Shown here piece by piece: positions 62,061 to 64,000 of a stretch of DNA of 64,000 nucleotides. This DNA is from Sarcocystis neurona (lineage: Eukaryota > Apicomplexa > Conoidasida > Eucoccidiorida > Sarcocystidae): the NCBI GenBank assembly GCA_000727475.1, contig KL647297.1, positions 154,500-218,499 on the forward strand. The letters run 5' to 3'. Under the pieces are notes generated by a model, which saw only the letters and a program-made list of their open reading frames with translations, ran no database searches and was not told the origin of the DNA. Numbering within the stretch: position 1 is the first letter of the stretch; every line of letters begins with the position of its first letter. The translations under genes were made by a program, and so were the position numbers.

Positions 62061-62317
62061 CAGAAAACCTGTGTATATGTTCCACTCACAGCCACGTGCA
62101 CATATATATATATATACATATGTATATATACATATACGTATGTATGATTATATATATGTATGTATATATATATATATATATGAATAGAGTTATCTAGGCC
62201 CTATATCTATATATTTATATGTGTGTTGTTGTAAAACAGATGCACACAGACTTGCTCACAAACATATAAGTGTACACTCTTACGTGGTTAATGAAGCATA
62301 GACATGTGTGTGGGTAG

Positions 62318-62740
62318 TCACTCAAGGAGAAGGACAGGCAGCAGCACCAGCAGACGAGGAGGTGGAGCCGCAACACGGCGGGAGACGCAGGACGACAGCA
62401 GCAGCAGGGAAAAAGGGGAAGGCGAAGCATCAGCAGTGGAGGAGAGAAGAGAGAGAATGTAAAACAGCAACAGAAGCGGCGCGGAGAAGAAGCAGCAGAA
62501 GCAGCAGAGTTCAGGTTGATGCCGGGGAGAAAACACAGACGAAGCAGCAGCAGCAGCAGAGAAGGAGGAGAAGAAAGCGGGGTAGAAAGACCAGCAACAG
62601 CTGAAGAAGAAAAGCAGGAAAGAAAGCAGCAGCAGCAGGACTCAAAAAGGAGAAGAGCAGGTGAAGCAGCAGAGAAGGCAAAGCAGAGGGCGGACAGTAT
62701 AAAGCAAAATCCGCAGCGAGAGACAGCAGCTGACAAGTAG
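62318..62740 (+). CDS. Possible charged Gln/Glu/Lys-rich exon
   Basis: Open plus-strand frame with poly-Gln, Ser and alternating charged residues (for example SSSSREGGEESGVERPATAE and QQQQDSKRRRAGEAAEKAKQ), ending at TAG (62738-62740). No recognised domain and no certain start; composition is typical of coccidian low-complexity exons. Confidence 0.22.
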   Translation, partial: SLKEKDRQQHQQTRRWSRNTAGDAGRQQQQGKRGRRSISSGGEKRENVKQQQKRRGEEAAEAAEFRLMPGRKHRRSSSSSREGGEESGVERPATAEEEKQERKQQQQDSKRRRAGEAAEKAKQRADSIKQNPQRETAADK

Positions 62741-63220
62741 AAACGGAACTGAGAGAGGAAGATAGACGCACAGCAGCGGTAGCAAAGAAGGAAGAAAGCA
62801 GCAGGAGCATCACAGAAGGAAAAATAGCCCTGCAGACGCAGCAGCGTTGACGCCTGCTGCTCGACAACAGCCGCAGCAGGAAGAGCCGGAGAAGGGCACG
62901 TTCCTGTGCAGCGGATAGGGTGTGCAAACCGAATGCAGCAGACCCTGCAGCAGGCAGAAAACCCTACAATTTCCTCGTTTCCCTGCGTGCAAGAGATATA
63001 TATATATATACATATATATGTGTGCACACGGGTTTGCAGACAGACGTATGTGTACGAAAATATGTGTGCCCAATTTTGTGAGAGGCAGACAAGCTCAGCC
63101 ATTTAAACACATGTGCTGCTGTAGAGGATTTCGATAGTCGTTCACTTACGATGCTTAAAGAGATTTATATCCCCCGGTTTTCCTGCACAGGCACACATCC
63201 CTTTCACACACGTGCGCACA
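62741..63220. other. Intergenic, partly CAG-rich
   Basis: CAGCAG-containing to 62960, a TATA block at 62998-63020, then ordinary sequence. No gene recognised. Confidence 0.5.
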
Positions 63221-63385
63221 CTGCAACTTCGGGTGTACATACACTGCAACATGAGCTCTATACGTACACTGCAACTTGAGGCGTACGTCCACTGCAAGCT
63301 GAGGTGTACGTACACTGCAACTTGAGGTACACGTACAACGCAACTTGAGGTGTCTGCACACCGCAGTTTGACGTGTACGTAGACA
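63221..63385. repeat. 23-bp minisatellite built on the TGTACGTACAC core
   Basis: About seven units of CTGCAACTTGAGGTGTACGT ACA. It contains one exact GTGTACGTACAC (63304-63315) and many one-base variants. Confidence 0.93.
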
Positions 63386-64000
63386 GAACACCCACCCATA
63401 TATATATATATATTATGTTAAAGCGCGGAAGTGTATATTTGTATAGATGCGGACTGCGCCAGGACATGTGTCTAAAACTGAAGTTCTTTTGCATGTGTGT
63501 TAACAGTGAGGGGTACGCGTGTACACATATATATGGATGCATGTATATGTATGTGATATATTTTTTTGATATGTAGAATATACAGACCTATGCTGCAAAT
63601 CTATACAGACGTGTAAACGGAGCAATTAACTAGCACGTGTTTCATGAATATGTGATTCACGCACGCTGGTGAGAGCTCTCTCGACTGGTGAGGGTGTGCC
63701 TGGTTTCTGTAGCAGCTTGCTGTCTACTGCTATCTGATACTGCTGCTGCTGCCTGGGGCGTGCTGCTGGTGCATATGCTGTGGCTTCCTACTGGCTACGA
63801 TTGCTGCTGTCGCTGCTGCTTGACAACGCTGCTTTTAATTGTGTCAACTTGCTGTGACTTGCTGTTGCTGCTGTGCAGTGGTACTGCTGTTCACATCAGT
63901 TGCTGTTGTTGCAGCTTTCTGACACTCCGGCTGCTGCTGCTTTTTCAACCTTGCTGCTGCTGCTGTCTGTCTGTGTGTGTGTTCGTGACCCTTGTGCTGC
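63386..64000. other. Window end with CTG tract
   Basis: TATA microsatellite and ordinary sequence, then interrupted GCTGCTG from 63700 to the window end; it may be the edge of a further repeat-bearing exon. Confidence 0.5.

Overview
The window reads as nuclear DNA of a coccidian apicomplexan, most like Eimeria or its close relatives. Three things point there. (1) CAG/GCT trinucleotide tracts are dense and some run through coding exons as poly-Ala or poly-Leu (the homopolymeric amino-acid repeats typical of Eimeria). (2) A eukaryotic ribosomal protein gene and a eukaryotic acyltransferase gene are both split by GT-AG introns. (3) Coding exons are small islands in a sea of TATATG/GATA microsatellites and minisatellites. 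The genus is inferred from style; I could not search a database.

Two genes are recognised with confidence. RPS14 (ribosomal protein uS11) is on the minus strand at 10593-11944 in two exons. A DGAT1-type diacylglycerol O-acyltransferase of the MBOAT family is on the plus strand from 19772 to 41403. It has eleven exons whose phases all agree, giving a 902-residue protein: about 480 residues of Ala/Ser/Gln/Glu-rich N-terminal extension, then a multi-pass catalytic domain with the FYxDWWN motif and the membrane His. Its introns hold microsatellites, CTG tracts, a near-perfect inverted repeat around exon 4 and a cluster of TGCATGC motifs.

A third, unidentified gene is proposed on the minus strand (62060 down to 53792). 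Its four exons also agree in phase and give 512 residues, including an Ala/Glu-rich N-terminal half and a run of 43 leucines encoded by a 12-bp minisatellite. Several other low-complexity open segments (about 2 kb, 5.2 kb, 49.2-49.7 kb, 51.2-51.7 kb, 62.3-62.7 kb) may be exons but are weakly supported.

Layout: 1-6.5 kb is repeat-rich; 6.5-19.7 kb is largely repeat-poor and contains RPS14; 19.8-41.4 kb is DGAT1 with its expanded introns; 41.4-44.8 kb is microsatellite; 44.8-49.2 kb is repeat-poor with no recognised gene; 49.2-64 kb is again repeat-rich. This alternation resembles the repeat-rich/repeat-poor segmentation described for Eimeria chromosomes. The most novel-looking signal is a family of 20-23-bp minisatellites and scattered single palindromes (GTGTACGTACAC) that share the core TGTNNNTACAC.
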